A stretch of DNA of 64,000 nucleotides from positions 49,150,993-49,214,992 of the forward strand of contig BSWB01000005.1 of the NCBI GenBank assembly GCA_033239125.1, in the 5' to 3' direction. This stretch comes from Fagopyrum homotropicum (taxonomy: Eukaryota; Streptophyta; Magnoliopsida; Caryophyllales; Polygonaceae). The translations under genes were made by a program, and so were the position numbers. Of the stretch, positions 10,086 to 19,700 are shown piece by piece. Position 1 is the stretch's first letter, and every line of letters begins with the position of its first letter. The notes beneath the pieces are model-generated. The model worked only from the letters and a program-made list of their open reading frames with translations. It ran no database searches and was not told the origin of the DNA.

Positions 10086-11885
10086 ATGCGCAGGTCTAGG
10101 AACACCGCAGATCTCTTACCTCTTGATCAAGAGCTAGAGAAAACCTTGAGGCAAAAGCGCAAGGAAAAGAAGATGGCTGAAGAACACGAACATGATCTTC
10201 AAACGGAGTTGGCGGAGAAGGAAGCTCAACTCCGATGGAATGAGACTCTCCGCCAGGATGAGATGGATCGTCATCAATCTCAAGTTAACAGTCTACAAGA
10301 CATGATCTTCCAAATGAGGATAGAGATGAGCGACCTTAAGAATAAGGGAAGCAAGAAATCCTCAAGAAGGAGATCAAGATCTAGAAGAAAAAGCCACTCA
10401 TCCGCTGATGATAGTGACTCTTCCATGCCACCGTTAGAAGAGATTGATCCCACGATCAATATGAATCCTTTCCATCCACAAGGAACTGCTAATCGCCGCA
10501 TTCCACCTAGGAATGTGAGAGTCGAACGTGTGGATAATGAGCCAAGAACTCTTGGCCAGCGGATGGATCCAACACAACAACCGCGCCGCTTGGGTGTGAA
10601 ATTTGATGCTGAAGATGTGCAAGGGTTTAGCTTTAACCCTCAAGTTATCACTCTTGTTCGCCAAAGCCAATTTGGCGGTACAAGCGCTGAATCTCCACAC
10701 CAACACTTGCAAAACTTTGAGTGTATGATGGAGACGATGAGACCGAAGAACCCTACTACCAACAGCTATAAGCTCAAGCCTTTCTTTTTCTCTTTGAAAG
10801 GGAAAGCGTTGTCATGGTATCAAGCTCTTCCCAATGGGAAACTAGACACGTGGGAAGACCTTTCCGCGGAGTTTCTCACCAAATTCTTCCCGCCCTCCAA
10901 AATGGCGGAACTTAGAGGTAAGATTAATGCCTTTTCAATGAGACCTAACGAAAGCTTGTTTCAATCTTGGGAAAGGTTTCAGGACTTGCTCTTGGATTGC
11001 CCTCATCATGGCATATCCAAGCTTGCCTTGCTGGAGATCTACTACAAAGGGCTGGATGCGGGAACGCAATTCAACCTCCAATCCCTCTCATGCGGAACGT
11101 TCATGGACATGAGAGAAGATGACGCTTGGGACTTCATTGAGAAGCAAGCAAGAGTCATAGAGAAGTACTCCCACTGGAAAGCGGAGGGAAATCGTGTAGA
11201 GCAAGGAGCGAAGCTCACACATGAAGCTCAAAATCAAATTTTCTCCCTCAACAATGAGATCAAAGAGTTGAAGGAGACTATCAAGACCAACTTCCCAAAG
11301 CAACAAGAGAAGGATGTTGGCTATTTGGGCAACAACAATGGCGGTGATAACACCAACCGCAACAACAATAACCGGAACAATAACCGGAATAACAATTGGA
11401 ATGGAAACAACAACAACCGGAACAACAACAATTGGAACAACAATAGGGGTTCAAACAACAACAATTGGCGCTCCAATCAACAAAATTCCGGTAACTCCTA
11501 CCCTTCCAATTCTAATTCGCTAACTCCACCTTCCTCTTCCTCTACCCCTTTGAAAAGCCAGGGGCAATCATCTAATGGAGGAAACAATACGGGAAAGGAG
11601 AAGTCCGATCCCATGTTGGAGACAATCTTGGGAAAGCTTCAAGGATTGGAGAACCGCCTCATCAAGGTTGACGATCAAGTCTCTAAGGTTGACAAAGCTC
11701 AAAAAGTCTTGGAAAACCAATTGTTCAACCACGCGGAGGAAGTTCCTAGAAATCAAGGGAAACTTCCAGGAAAGACGGAGGACAACCCTAAGGGAAGGGT
11801 AATGGCGATTACAACTAGGAGCGGAGTGACTACCACCGATCCGCAGCCTACGTTCGTTGAAGTCCCCGTAGAGAAGGACAAATGA
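10086..11885 (+). CDS. gag polyprotein of element B
   Basis: 599 codons from ATG 10086 (MRRSRNTAD), the conserved gag start in these elements. It would form the virus-like particle that packages element RNA. The N-terminus has a charged, probably coiled-coil stretch (about residues 15-90), then an Arg/Ser-rich segment (about 92-110). The retrotransposon gag core spans about residues 230-325 (KGKALSWYQALP, then AEFLTKFFPPSK, SWERFQDLLLDCPHH, EIYYKGL). A strongly Asn-rich low-complexity region lies at about 412-480. No CCHC zinc knuckle is seen. It ends at a TGA in a Lys/Glu-rich run (VEKDK-stop-KGKEKED). The frame then continues open into protease. Element C has a Glu codon at this position, so the TGA is either a mutation or, less likely, a read-through stop. 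Confidence 0.9.
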   Translation: MRRSRNTADLLPLDQELEKTLRQKRKEKKMAEEHEHDLQTELAEKEAQLRWNETLRQDEMDRHQSQVNSLQDMIFQMRIEMSDLKNKGSKKSSRRRSRSRRKSHSSADDSDSSMPPLEEIDPTINMNPFHPQGTANRRIPPRNVRVERVDNEPRTLGQRMDPTQQPRRLGVKFDAEDVQGFSFNPQVITLVRQSQFGGTSAESPHQHLQNFECMMETMRPKNPTTNSYKLKPFFFSLKGKALSWYQALPNGKLDTWEDLSAEFLTKFFPPSKMAELRGKINAFSMRPNESLFQSWERFQDLLLDCPHHGISKLALLEIYYKGLDAGTQFNLQSLSCGTFMDMREDDAWDFIEKQARVIEKYSHWKAEGNRVEQGAKLTHEAQNQIFSLNNEIKELKETIKTNFPKQQEKDVGYLGNNNGGDNTNRNNNNRNNNRNNNWNGNNNNRNNNNWNNNRGSNNNNWRSNQQNSGNSYPSNSNSLTPPSSSSTPLKSQGQSSNGGNNTGKEKSDPMLETILGKLQGLENRLIKVDDQVSKVDKAQKVLENQLFNHAEEVPRNQGKLPGKTEDNPKGRVMAITTRSGVTTTDPQPTFVEVPVEKDK

Positions 11886-14800
11886 AAGGGGAAGGAGAAG
11901 GAAGATGTCTATGTTCCCCCTCCAGCTTACAAACCTCCCCTACCGTTCCCTCAATCTAGAGCGCGAGCGCGCCTAGACAAACAATTCGGTAAGTTCATAG
12001 AACTCATGAGCAAGCTGCATATTAATATACCCTTCATTGATGCTATTGTAGGTATGCCGGCTTACGGCAAGTTCTTGAAGGAGCTTCTCTCTAACAAGAG
12101 GAAGCTAGAAGATTTCGGTGAGGTCAAGATGAGTTCGGATTCTTCGGATCTCATCAAGACTATGAAGGAGAAAATGCCCCCAAAGTTGAAGGATCCGGGG
12201 TCATTTTGCATTCCCATTGGAGTGGGAGATGTCACATACGACGCTTTATGTGACTTGGGAGCAAGTGTGAGCATCATACCACTTGCATTATGTAGGAAGA
12301 TCGGTTTAGGCGACCCTAAACCGGTCAAGATGACGTTATACATGGCGGATCGATCCATCACTCGCCCCGTCGGTATTGTAGAAGACGTCCCGGTCAAGTT
12401 AGGTAAATTCTTTGTCCCCATTGATTTTGTCGTGCTTGACATTCCTGCAGATAGTCCGGTCCCGATCATACTCGGAAGACCGTTTCTTGCAACTTCCGGC
12501 TGCATGGTCGATTGCAAGAATGGGAGACTCGCTTTTGATATTGGAGAAGAGAAAGTAGAGTTCATTCTTTCCACTCTAGTAAAGGAGCCAATCTTTGACG
12601 AGGATATTGACGATATCCAAGACGAAGAAGGTTTGTCTAGGGAGGAGGTAAGTGCGATTCTCTTTAACGATCCTTTACAAAAGGTTATCACTATGAGTAT
12701 AACCAATGTAGGGGAAGAAGAAGAGTGCAAAGAGGAAATTGAAGCCTTAGAAGCACAAGAAGAGATGCATGAAGTGGAGTTTGAGAAACTCCACGATGAG
12801 GCTGAGAATGTAAGAATCCACGGTCATACCCTGTATTCCACGACCGTGGATTTCACAACCAAAATCGACCTCCATTCCAGGGGATTACACGGCCGTGGAA
12901 CACATGGAGAGGCCGTAATTCTGACCGTGGAAGAGGGTGATCGGCTTACTTCTTCAACTTCTTTTGATTCTTCTCCAAACCACTCAACACCCTTAGAAAC
13001 TTCTAAGGAAACGTCGGATGCCCCTCAAGGACCATTGGAAGCTCTGAAAGTGATGGAACTCAAACCACTTCCTACTCATCTAAGGTACGCTTTTCTTGGA
13101 TCTAATTCTACCTTTCCGGTCATTGTTAGCTCCGAACTAAGCATAGATGAACATGAACAGCTCATGACAGTCCTTAGGAAACATAGAAAAGCCATAGGCT
13201 ACACTATCGAGGACTTAGTAGGAATTAAACCCTCCCTATGTATGCATAAGATACTAATGGAGGAGGATTTTAGAACTTCAAGACAACCTCAAAGGCGGTT
13301 GAATCCGACCATGAAGGAGGTTGTCAAGAAGGAAATTCTTAAACTTCTTGATGCAGGTATCATCTATCCTATCTCCGATAGCAAATGGGTGAGTCCAGTT
13401 CAAGTAGTTCCGAAGAAGGGAGGGATGACGGTCATCACCAACAAAAACAACGAACTCATTCCTACCCGAACCGTGACTGGATGGCGAATGTGCATAGACT
13501 ATCGCAAGCTCAACAACGCGACGCGGAAGGATCACTTTCCCTTACCATTCATCGATCAAATGCTTGAAAGGTTAGCACAACATTCACATTTTTGCTACCT
13601 TGACGGTTATAGTGGTTTCTTTCAGATTCCGATACACCCGGACGATCAGGAGAAGACCACATTCACATGCCCTTGGGGTACGTTCGCCTATAGGAGAATG
13701 CCGTTCGGGCCTTGCAACGCCCCAGCCACCTTTCAACGGTGCATGATGGCCATCTTCTCCGAGTACGTAGAGGAAATCATGGAAGTCTTCATGACGACTT
13801 CTCCGTATACGGTTCCTCTTTTAACGATTGCCTTTCTAACCTTTCTCTTGTTTTACAACGTTGTGAAGACACTAACCTAGTTCTTAATTGGGAGAAGTGT
13901 CAATTCATGGTTAAGGAAGGAATCGTATTAGGTCACTTAGTCTCTAGTAGAGGGATAGAGGTTGACAAGGCTAAGATAGAGACCATAGAGAAACTTCCTC
14001 CCCCAATTTCGGTGAAAGGGATAAGAAGTTTCCTAGGACATGCTGGATTTTATAGACGCTTCATTAAGGATTTTTCTAAGATATCAAAACCTCTCACTAA
14101 TCTATTGATGAAGGATGCGGTTTTTGAGTTTTCGCAGGAATGTTTAGATGCGTTTAACATCATTCGGCAAGCTCTAATTTCAGCACCTATTATCCAACCC
14201 CCGGATTGGACTCTTCCCTTCGAGATTATGTGCGATGCTAGTGACGTAGCCATTGGAGCTGTTCTTGGACAACGAAAGGAGGGGCGAACCCACGCCATAT
14301 ACTACGCTAGCAAAACGCTAGACGAAGCTCAGCTCAACTACGCCACTACAGAGAAAGAGTTTCTAGCCATTGTCTACGCTATTGACAAGTTTCGCTCTTA
14401 TCTTGTAGGTGCAAAGGTGATTGTCTACACGGATCATGCTGCGATCCGGTACCTCCTTGCGAAGAAAGACGCGAAGCCAAGGCTAATTAGATGGATTCTT
14501 CTCCTACAAGAATTCGATCTTGAGATCCGCGACAAGAAAGGTTCAGAAAATTCTGTTGCGGATCATTTGAGTCGCCTCACACATCTAGAGGACGACCATC
14601 TACCCATTGATGACTCCTTTCCGGACGAACACCTACACATCATAGAGGAGTGCATCAACGAGATCTCCAAAGGTAACGAACCATGGTTTGCTGATTTTGT
14701 TAACTATTTGGTTTGCCAGGAGATACCGCCCGGACTATCCTACGCACAAAGGAAGAAGTTCTTTAAGGACGTCCGGGAATACTATTGGAACGAGCCTCTC

Positions 14801-15958
14801 CTCTTTAAGAGAGGTCCGGATGGCATCATACGGCGATGTGTGCCAGAAGATGAGATGCAAAGTGTCATCCGCCATTGTCATTCACTACCTTGTGGAGGAC
14901 ACGCTAGTTCAAACAAGACTAGCGCAAAGGTATTGCAATCTGGATTCTATTGGCCTACTTTATTTAGAGATGTGCAATCCTTTGTCTCTTGCTGCGATGC
15001 TTGTCAAAGAACAGGCAATATTTCTAGAAGGAACGAGATGCCCCTCAACAACATCCAAGAGGTGGAGATTTTCGACGTTTGGGGAGTCGACTTCATGGGA
15101 CCATTCTCATCTTCTTGTGGAAACCAATACATACTATTGGCGGTAGACTACGTTTCTAGATGGGTGGAAGCAATTGCCTCTCCCACAAATGATGCCATCG
15201 TGGTGGTTAAGTTCTTTAACAAGATCATCTTTCCGCGATTTGGAACACCAAGGACAATCATTAGTGATGGAGGTTCTCACTTCATAGCCCGTCGCTTTGA
15301 AGCTCTTCTAGCTAAGTATGGAGTTACTCACAAGATCGCTACCCCTTACCATCCACAAACGAGTGGACAAGTTGAGATCTCAAATAGGGAGATCAAGGGA
15401 ATTCTAGAGAAGACGGTTTCAAGGACTAGGAAGGATTGGTCCTTGAAACTAGATGGTGCATTATGGGCGTACCGGACTGCGTACAAGACTCCCATAGGAA
15501 CCACACCATACAATCTTGTGTATGGGAAGTCTTGTCATTTGCCGGTAGAGCTGGAGCACAAAGCGTTTTGGGCTATCAAGTGGCTGAATTTCGGCATGAA
15601 GGAAGCGGGAGAGAAGCGTCTCCTAGACATCAACAAGCTGGATGAACTTCGCTTGAACGCCTATGAAAACGCTAAGATCTACAAGGAAAGAGCAAAGCGT
15701 TGGCATGATAAGCATATCATTCCAAAGGACTTCAAAGAAGGGGATCAAGTTCTCCTCTTCAATTCAAGACTTCGCCTCTTTCCAGGTAAGCTTAAATCCC
15801 GTTGGACCGGACCTTTTCTAATCAAACGTATTTTCTCCCATGGTGCAGTTGAAGTATGGGGTGAAGCTAGCGGAAGTTTTAAGGTGAACGGTCAACGACT
15901 CAAGAAGTACACACCGGAACTCCAAACTGAGGAGTTTGCGCCTACCGCACTCGAATAA
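11886..15958 (+). pseudogene. pol of element B (protease-RT-RNase H-integrase), one frameshift
   Basis: It reads on in frame from gag after the TGA. Protease carries DLGAS (about 12253). The linker at 12815-12935 encodes palindrome copies. RT has IDYRKLN (about 13496) and the catalytic motif at 13785-13796, which has lost one base: ATGACGAC where relatives have ATGGACGAC. The first frame therefore ends at 13880, and the rest reads in another frame to 15958. RNase H (CDASD about 14230, YTDHAA about 14424), the integrase zinc finger (HCHSLPCGGH...CDACQ), the catalytic core (VDFMGPF, SDGGSHF, QVEISNREIKG) and the tail (GKLKSRWTGPFLI) are all intact. Apart from the TGA and the missing base the reading is clean, so loss of function is recent. 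Confidence 0.93.
12815..12935 (+). repeat. Palindrome cluster in the protease-RT linker of B
   Basis: It contains CCACGACCGTGG (12838, read as S-T-T-V-D), CACGGCCGTG (12888, read as H-G-R-G) and further ACCGTGG and GGCCGTAA units. The two main copies sit in different codon phases. This argues that the DNA or RNA sequence, and not the peptide, is what is kept. A 29-base stretch at 12874-12902 is identical to U3 at 8601-8629. Confidence 0.85.
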
Positions 15959-16787
15959 GTGCGAGAATGGTCTAGCTACGGACCTTAAACAAAGCGCTTC
16001 TTGGGAGGCAACCCAAGGTATTGCATTTTTGTTTTTGTTTTTGATTCATAGTTTAGCTTAGAATAGACGTTTTCGCTTTATTTTTGCCTCGATTTCTTCC
16101 GGTATGTTCGTGTTTTTGGTTGTAGGATCGATGGAAAAGGAGAAAGGGAGAATAATGTCGAAGAAGAGCGATGAAATTTGGACTTTGAAGCTTTACAGAA
16201 GGTTCCAAGGTCTAAATTACGGTCGTCATAGCTACAGTGGCCGTAATTCTCAAAAGCCTTTGAAAAATCACCAAAACCACGGGTCCGTACACTTCCACGG
16301 CCGTGGAACACCCCGACAGACCGTGATTTTCAAAATTTTGCCTGCGACTATATAAGCCACATTCTTCACAAAATTTCCCAAAAACTTACCCCTTTCCACG
16401 CCCTAAACGCCGAAACCCCACGACCTCCTCCAATTCCTCGTTTTCTAATCGTTTTCAACGATTCTTCATCCTAAACTACAGCAAATCCAACCACGAACAA
16501 GATCCAAGCGACAAACCGAGCGGAAATCCATCAATAAACGTGCATTTCGGGTTTTTCAATCCGAAAAAGAGGTTTATTCTTTCTTCTTGAATTTGGCGGA
16601 TTTGGTTCGTTTTTGCTATAGATTTTTAGGAAGAACTGACAAAGACTGGAAGGAATTAGATTAGGACTGCTTGTTGTGGTGATTGTTGGTGAATTTGCTG
16701 AGATTCGCAAGATTATGAGACGAATCACGGTCTCTGGGTAAACCACGGCCGTGGAACCTGAAGAACAGACCGTAATTTTGGTGAAAA
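15959..16787 (+). promoter_or_regulatory. Spacer between pol and the extra ORF of B, with a possible internal promoter
   Basis: The 829-base spacer holds a perfect stem-loop (16000-16017), then a palindrome cluster (16206-16325, including CCACGGCCGTGG at 16296). A TATA box, CTATATAAG, follows at 16349-16356. After it comes a C-rich leader of about 430 bases, with another palindrome (CCACGGCCGTGG) near 16744, before ATG 16788. The order cluster, TATA, C-rich leader copies the order in the LTR. An internal promoter is inferred, not shown. Splicing from the main RNA is the alternative. Confidence 0.6.
16000..16017 (+). other. Post-pol stem-loop, element B
   Basis: CTTGGG-AGGCAA-CCCAAG, a perfect six-pair stem with a six-base loop, lies 42 bases after the pol stop. 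The sequence before it (ACAAAGCGCTT) is shared with C. Confidence 0.75.
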
Positions 16788-18356
16788 ATGGATTTTGTAA
16801 GGAGAATGTCGGGAAGGATAAAAGAGAAAAAGGGAGAGAAAAATAAGAAAAGAAAGGGCAATCCCTCCACCTCTAGAGCACCACCACCCTCATCTCCCTC
16901 ACTACCATCCTCACCTTCACCTCCATCTTCACCTCCTCACCCTAGCATCCCAACCACACATGAGAACCACCTTGCTGCACTTGACCGGATCAAGGAGCGG
17001 ACAGTGATAGGTCCTAGGTATTTGTTGTTGGAGGATCTACATCCTCTCAACATTGTTGATGATCTTACATGGCTCTTGGATAGAGCCGGATTGCTTGTCT
17101 TCACGAACATTCGTGAAGACGCCTATGAGGAGATCACCCGGGAGGTTGTGACGTCCTTCGAGCATAGCCACGTAGATAGGACCGTCTCCTTCCGTCTCAT
17201 GGAACAAGACTACCATTTGAGTATTGTTGAGTTTGGGACCATTTTCGGGTTCCATGATACCTATAACGGTCGATTTCCTAGTGGAGTGTACCCCAAGAAC
17301 TTTTGGGAGGAAGTAGCGATGATATACGCCGACGAGGACCGTTGGCAACCCGCCGATACCAAGGCTAGATTGATGTACCATCTAGCCTTGAAGATAGCAC
17401 ACCGCGTTCTTTCGGAGTGTCTCTTTCCTAGGACGGAGACGCCCCAAAAGATCAAGACGGATGAGCTATTCTTGCTCTATAGCATGCTATACGGTCGCCG
17501 TGCAGATTGTGCCACTCTTTTGGCGGCTACGATGAGTAAACTCAAGAACAAGAAGAAGGGGAACATTGGATATGGTGGGATAGTTACCCACATTGCTAGG
17601 ATATTTGGTGTAGATTTTTCTGCTTGCACCCGCATACCGGCCGTTCCCTTAGGGCTACATGCTTTTATGGTTAGGGGACTCATCTTCCCCACACATGGAG
17701 GTCCGCCTTATGCGGGCATGCCTTGGGAGACTAGGACGGGTAGGGGGATTGAGTGGCTGCCGGAGTATTCCATTGTGGCGGGACGCCACAATTGGAAGGA
17801 GACGTTCGCTGCGATGCATGCAAACAGGCTAGTAGCTCCCCCTTACGTTCCACCACCGGTTGTGGAGGAGGAGGATATGGGAGATCAGTTCGAGAGTGGA
17901 GGAGGAGCGGAGCACGAGTTTGGCACGTTTCCGGACCAGCCGGAGGCGGCCCCAGATGTACCTCGATGCTCTCCACGTCCGGCTAGAGCCTCAGGCTCGT
18001 CATCTCGCCGCGCTAGCGTGAGTGAGAGGCCCACGTGGATGGCCACACCTCCCACATGGTATTCCACCCCACCTCCTTGGTCCACGGAGCAGCCAGCAGC
18101 ACCACCACCACCACCAGCACCAGTACCGTCCGATGCCCCATCATGGTACAGTCACGCCCCGGGATGGTACGAGCATATGCCGGATTGGGCTACCGGACTT
18201 TCGGAGAGAGTTGGAGCGCAAGAGATTCGGGCGGATGCTAGAGACGGACGCTTAGACGACCTTGACCACATGATGAGGGACGTCTACCGCCAGCAGTTTG
18301 GGCGGTTCTATGATCCGAGTTTCTCTCCATTCCCACCTCCGCCGGCGCCGCAGTGA
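16788..18356 (+). CDS. Envelope-position ORF of element B (ATHILA ORF-1-like protein)
   Basis: 522 codons, intact. It lies after integrase, where Athila and related plant elements carry an extra gene sometimes called env-like. The N-terminus is Lys/Arg-rich and then Pro/Ser-rich (about residues 1-60). The central part (about 65-350) resembles the ATHILA ORF-1 family of plant retrotransposons by its overall sequence (LLEDLHPLNIVDDL, FGTIFGFHDTY, ELFLLYSMLYG, GIVTHIARIFG). The C-terminal third is acidic, then Ser/Arg-rich. It then carries repeated Pro-x-Trp units (about 410-475) and a short charged helix-like end. No signal peptide, transmembrane segment or fusion peptide is visible, so a membrane envelope role is not supported. 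The start could also be the Met six codons later. Function unknown. Confidence 0.85.
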   Translation: MDFVRRMSGRIKEKKGEKNKKRKGNPSTSRAPPPSSPSLPSSPSPPSSPPHPSIPTTHENHLAALDRIKERTVIGPRYLLLEDLHPLNIVDDLTWLLDRAGLLVFTNIREDAYEEITREVVTSFEHSHVDRTVSFRLMEQDYHLSIVEFGTIFGFHDTYNGRFPSGVYPKNFWEEVAMIYADEDRWQPADTKARLMYHLALKIAHRVLSECLFPRTETPQKIKTDELFLLYSMLYGRRADCATLLAATMSKLKNKKKGNIGYGGIVTHIARIFGVDFSACTRIPAVPLGLHAFMVRGLIFPTHGGPPYAGMPWETRTGRGIEWLPEYSIVAGRHNWKETFAAMHANRLVAPPYVPPPVVEEEDMGDQFESGGGAEHEFGTFPDQPEAAPDVPRCSPRPARASGSSSRRASVSERPTWMATPPTWYSTPPPWSTEQPAAPPPPPAPVPSDAPSWYSHAPGWYEHMPDWATGLSERVGAQEIRADARDGRLDDLDHMMRDVYRQQFGRFYDPSFSPFPPPPAPQ

Positions 18357-18438
18357 TTGATGCATGATCGTTGTTTTAGACATTCCCGCCACCATTTTGT
18401 GAGTTTCTTTTTCTTTTCTTCTTTTCTTTATTTCTTTT

Positions 18439-18474
18439 GAACATTAGGGACAATGTTCGTCCTAAGTATGGGAT
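18439..18474 (+). other. Second stem-loop plus purine-tract-like motif, element B
   Basis: GAACATT-AGGGAC-AATGTTC is a perfect seven-pair stem. AAGTATGGGAT follows at 18464-18474. It lies 80 bases after the extra ORF. In A and G the same structure lies a few hundred bases after pol. Confidence 0.7.
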
Positions 18475-19685
18475 GGGATGTACTAAAAGTTTGTAATAAC
18501 TCTACTCTCTATGTTTGCTTTCATTCGAGACTATCGTTGCATATTCATTATGTGTTGCACGTTTCCTTATTGCATTGCATGAAAAATAACTTGAAAAACC
18601 CATAAAAATTTGAAAAATTTTGAAAATTTTGTGCTTCTAATGAATTGAGATGATTTCCATGATAAATACTACTTGTGAATTGAGTTTGATGACAATTGCA
18701 TGCTTAGAAGGATTGTGAATTGAAAAGAATTTGAATGAATGAATTCCACCTCTTTTGCAAGTTTTATAATGTGAAAATGTTACCTAAATCATGATAGGAA
18801 ATTAAAGTTGAAATCACGTTATAAGTTCCTATACTTCTTATTGAAATGATTAAGGCAATTCAATACTTTCTTTCTTCTTTCTTTGATCATCTAGCTCCTC
18901 ATTGAAATATTAGCCTCTTTTACCTATCCGGGAATTTGGAGAAGTGAATGAGAAAAAGGCATGTTTGATGTGGGAGGGCCATGAGAGCAATTATTTGCAA
19001 TCAATTGAATAGAAAGAAATTATAGGTTTGGGGAAGTCAATCATGACGATGAGTAACTCGGCACCATTCACATAGCCGGGTGTTTGTGTCTTGCCAAAGT
19101 CAGATTGAGCGATATTCCTAGCGGATTATGGTATGTGCGCTAAGGGTTTGAGGCATCTCTTGAAAAATTTGAGAAACGCCGATCTCCTAGGCTTCGGTTT
19201 TTGTGCACCTCTATCCATAACTTCAAAAGTAAAGTCGAAAAGTGAAAAGGAGAGAGCGAAGCTCTAAGTTGAAGTGTTGCGGAAACCACATAAGAAGAAG
19301 AAGGTAGTTGTCCACTTTCCCGGATTTATGCACCACTTTCCCTTAAAGTTTTCCCCTCCCTTCCATATTCTAGACCTTTTCTTTGAAAGTCCTTAAGATC
19401 AAAAGAATGTTATATTACTTGGTGATCTAAATTGAAGTTTCTTGTGATTGATTTTGATAATGTTTGAAGGTTATAATGCTTGTTTAGAAGTTAAGTTGGT
19501 TCATGAATTTTCTTTGCCTTTTACTCTTTGATTAAGTGTGTGAAAGTTTGAAAAACGATTGAAGCAAGGTTTGAGAATGATCTATTCTATAGAAGTCACA
19601 TTCATCCAAAAGAAGGTACACATATTTCATCCTAACTCTTGTTTAAAGCTTTTTGAGAGACCTTGCTTAGGGACAAGCAAGTGTT
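18475..19685 (+). other. 3' non-coding region of element B
   Basis: No gene is seen. It contains the conserved block at 19027-19104 and AT-rich DNA alignable with A, C and G. Confidence 0.8.
19027..19104 (+). other. Conserved non-coding block, element B copy
   Basis: It matches 8049-8125 closely (GAGTAACTCGGCACCATTC core). It lies about 600 bases before the 3' LTR. Confidence 0.75.
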
Positions 19686-19700
19686 AAGTATGGGGTTATT
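19686..19700 (+). other. Polypurine tract of element B
   Basis: AAGTATGGGGTTATT directly precedes the 3' LTR. C, D and G have AAGTATGGGGTATTTT at the same place. It would prime plus-strand synthesis. Confidence 0.8.
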
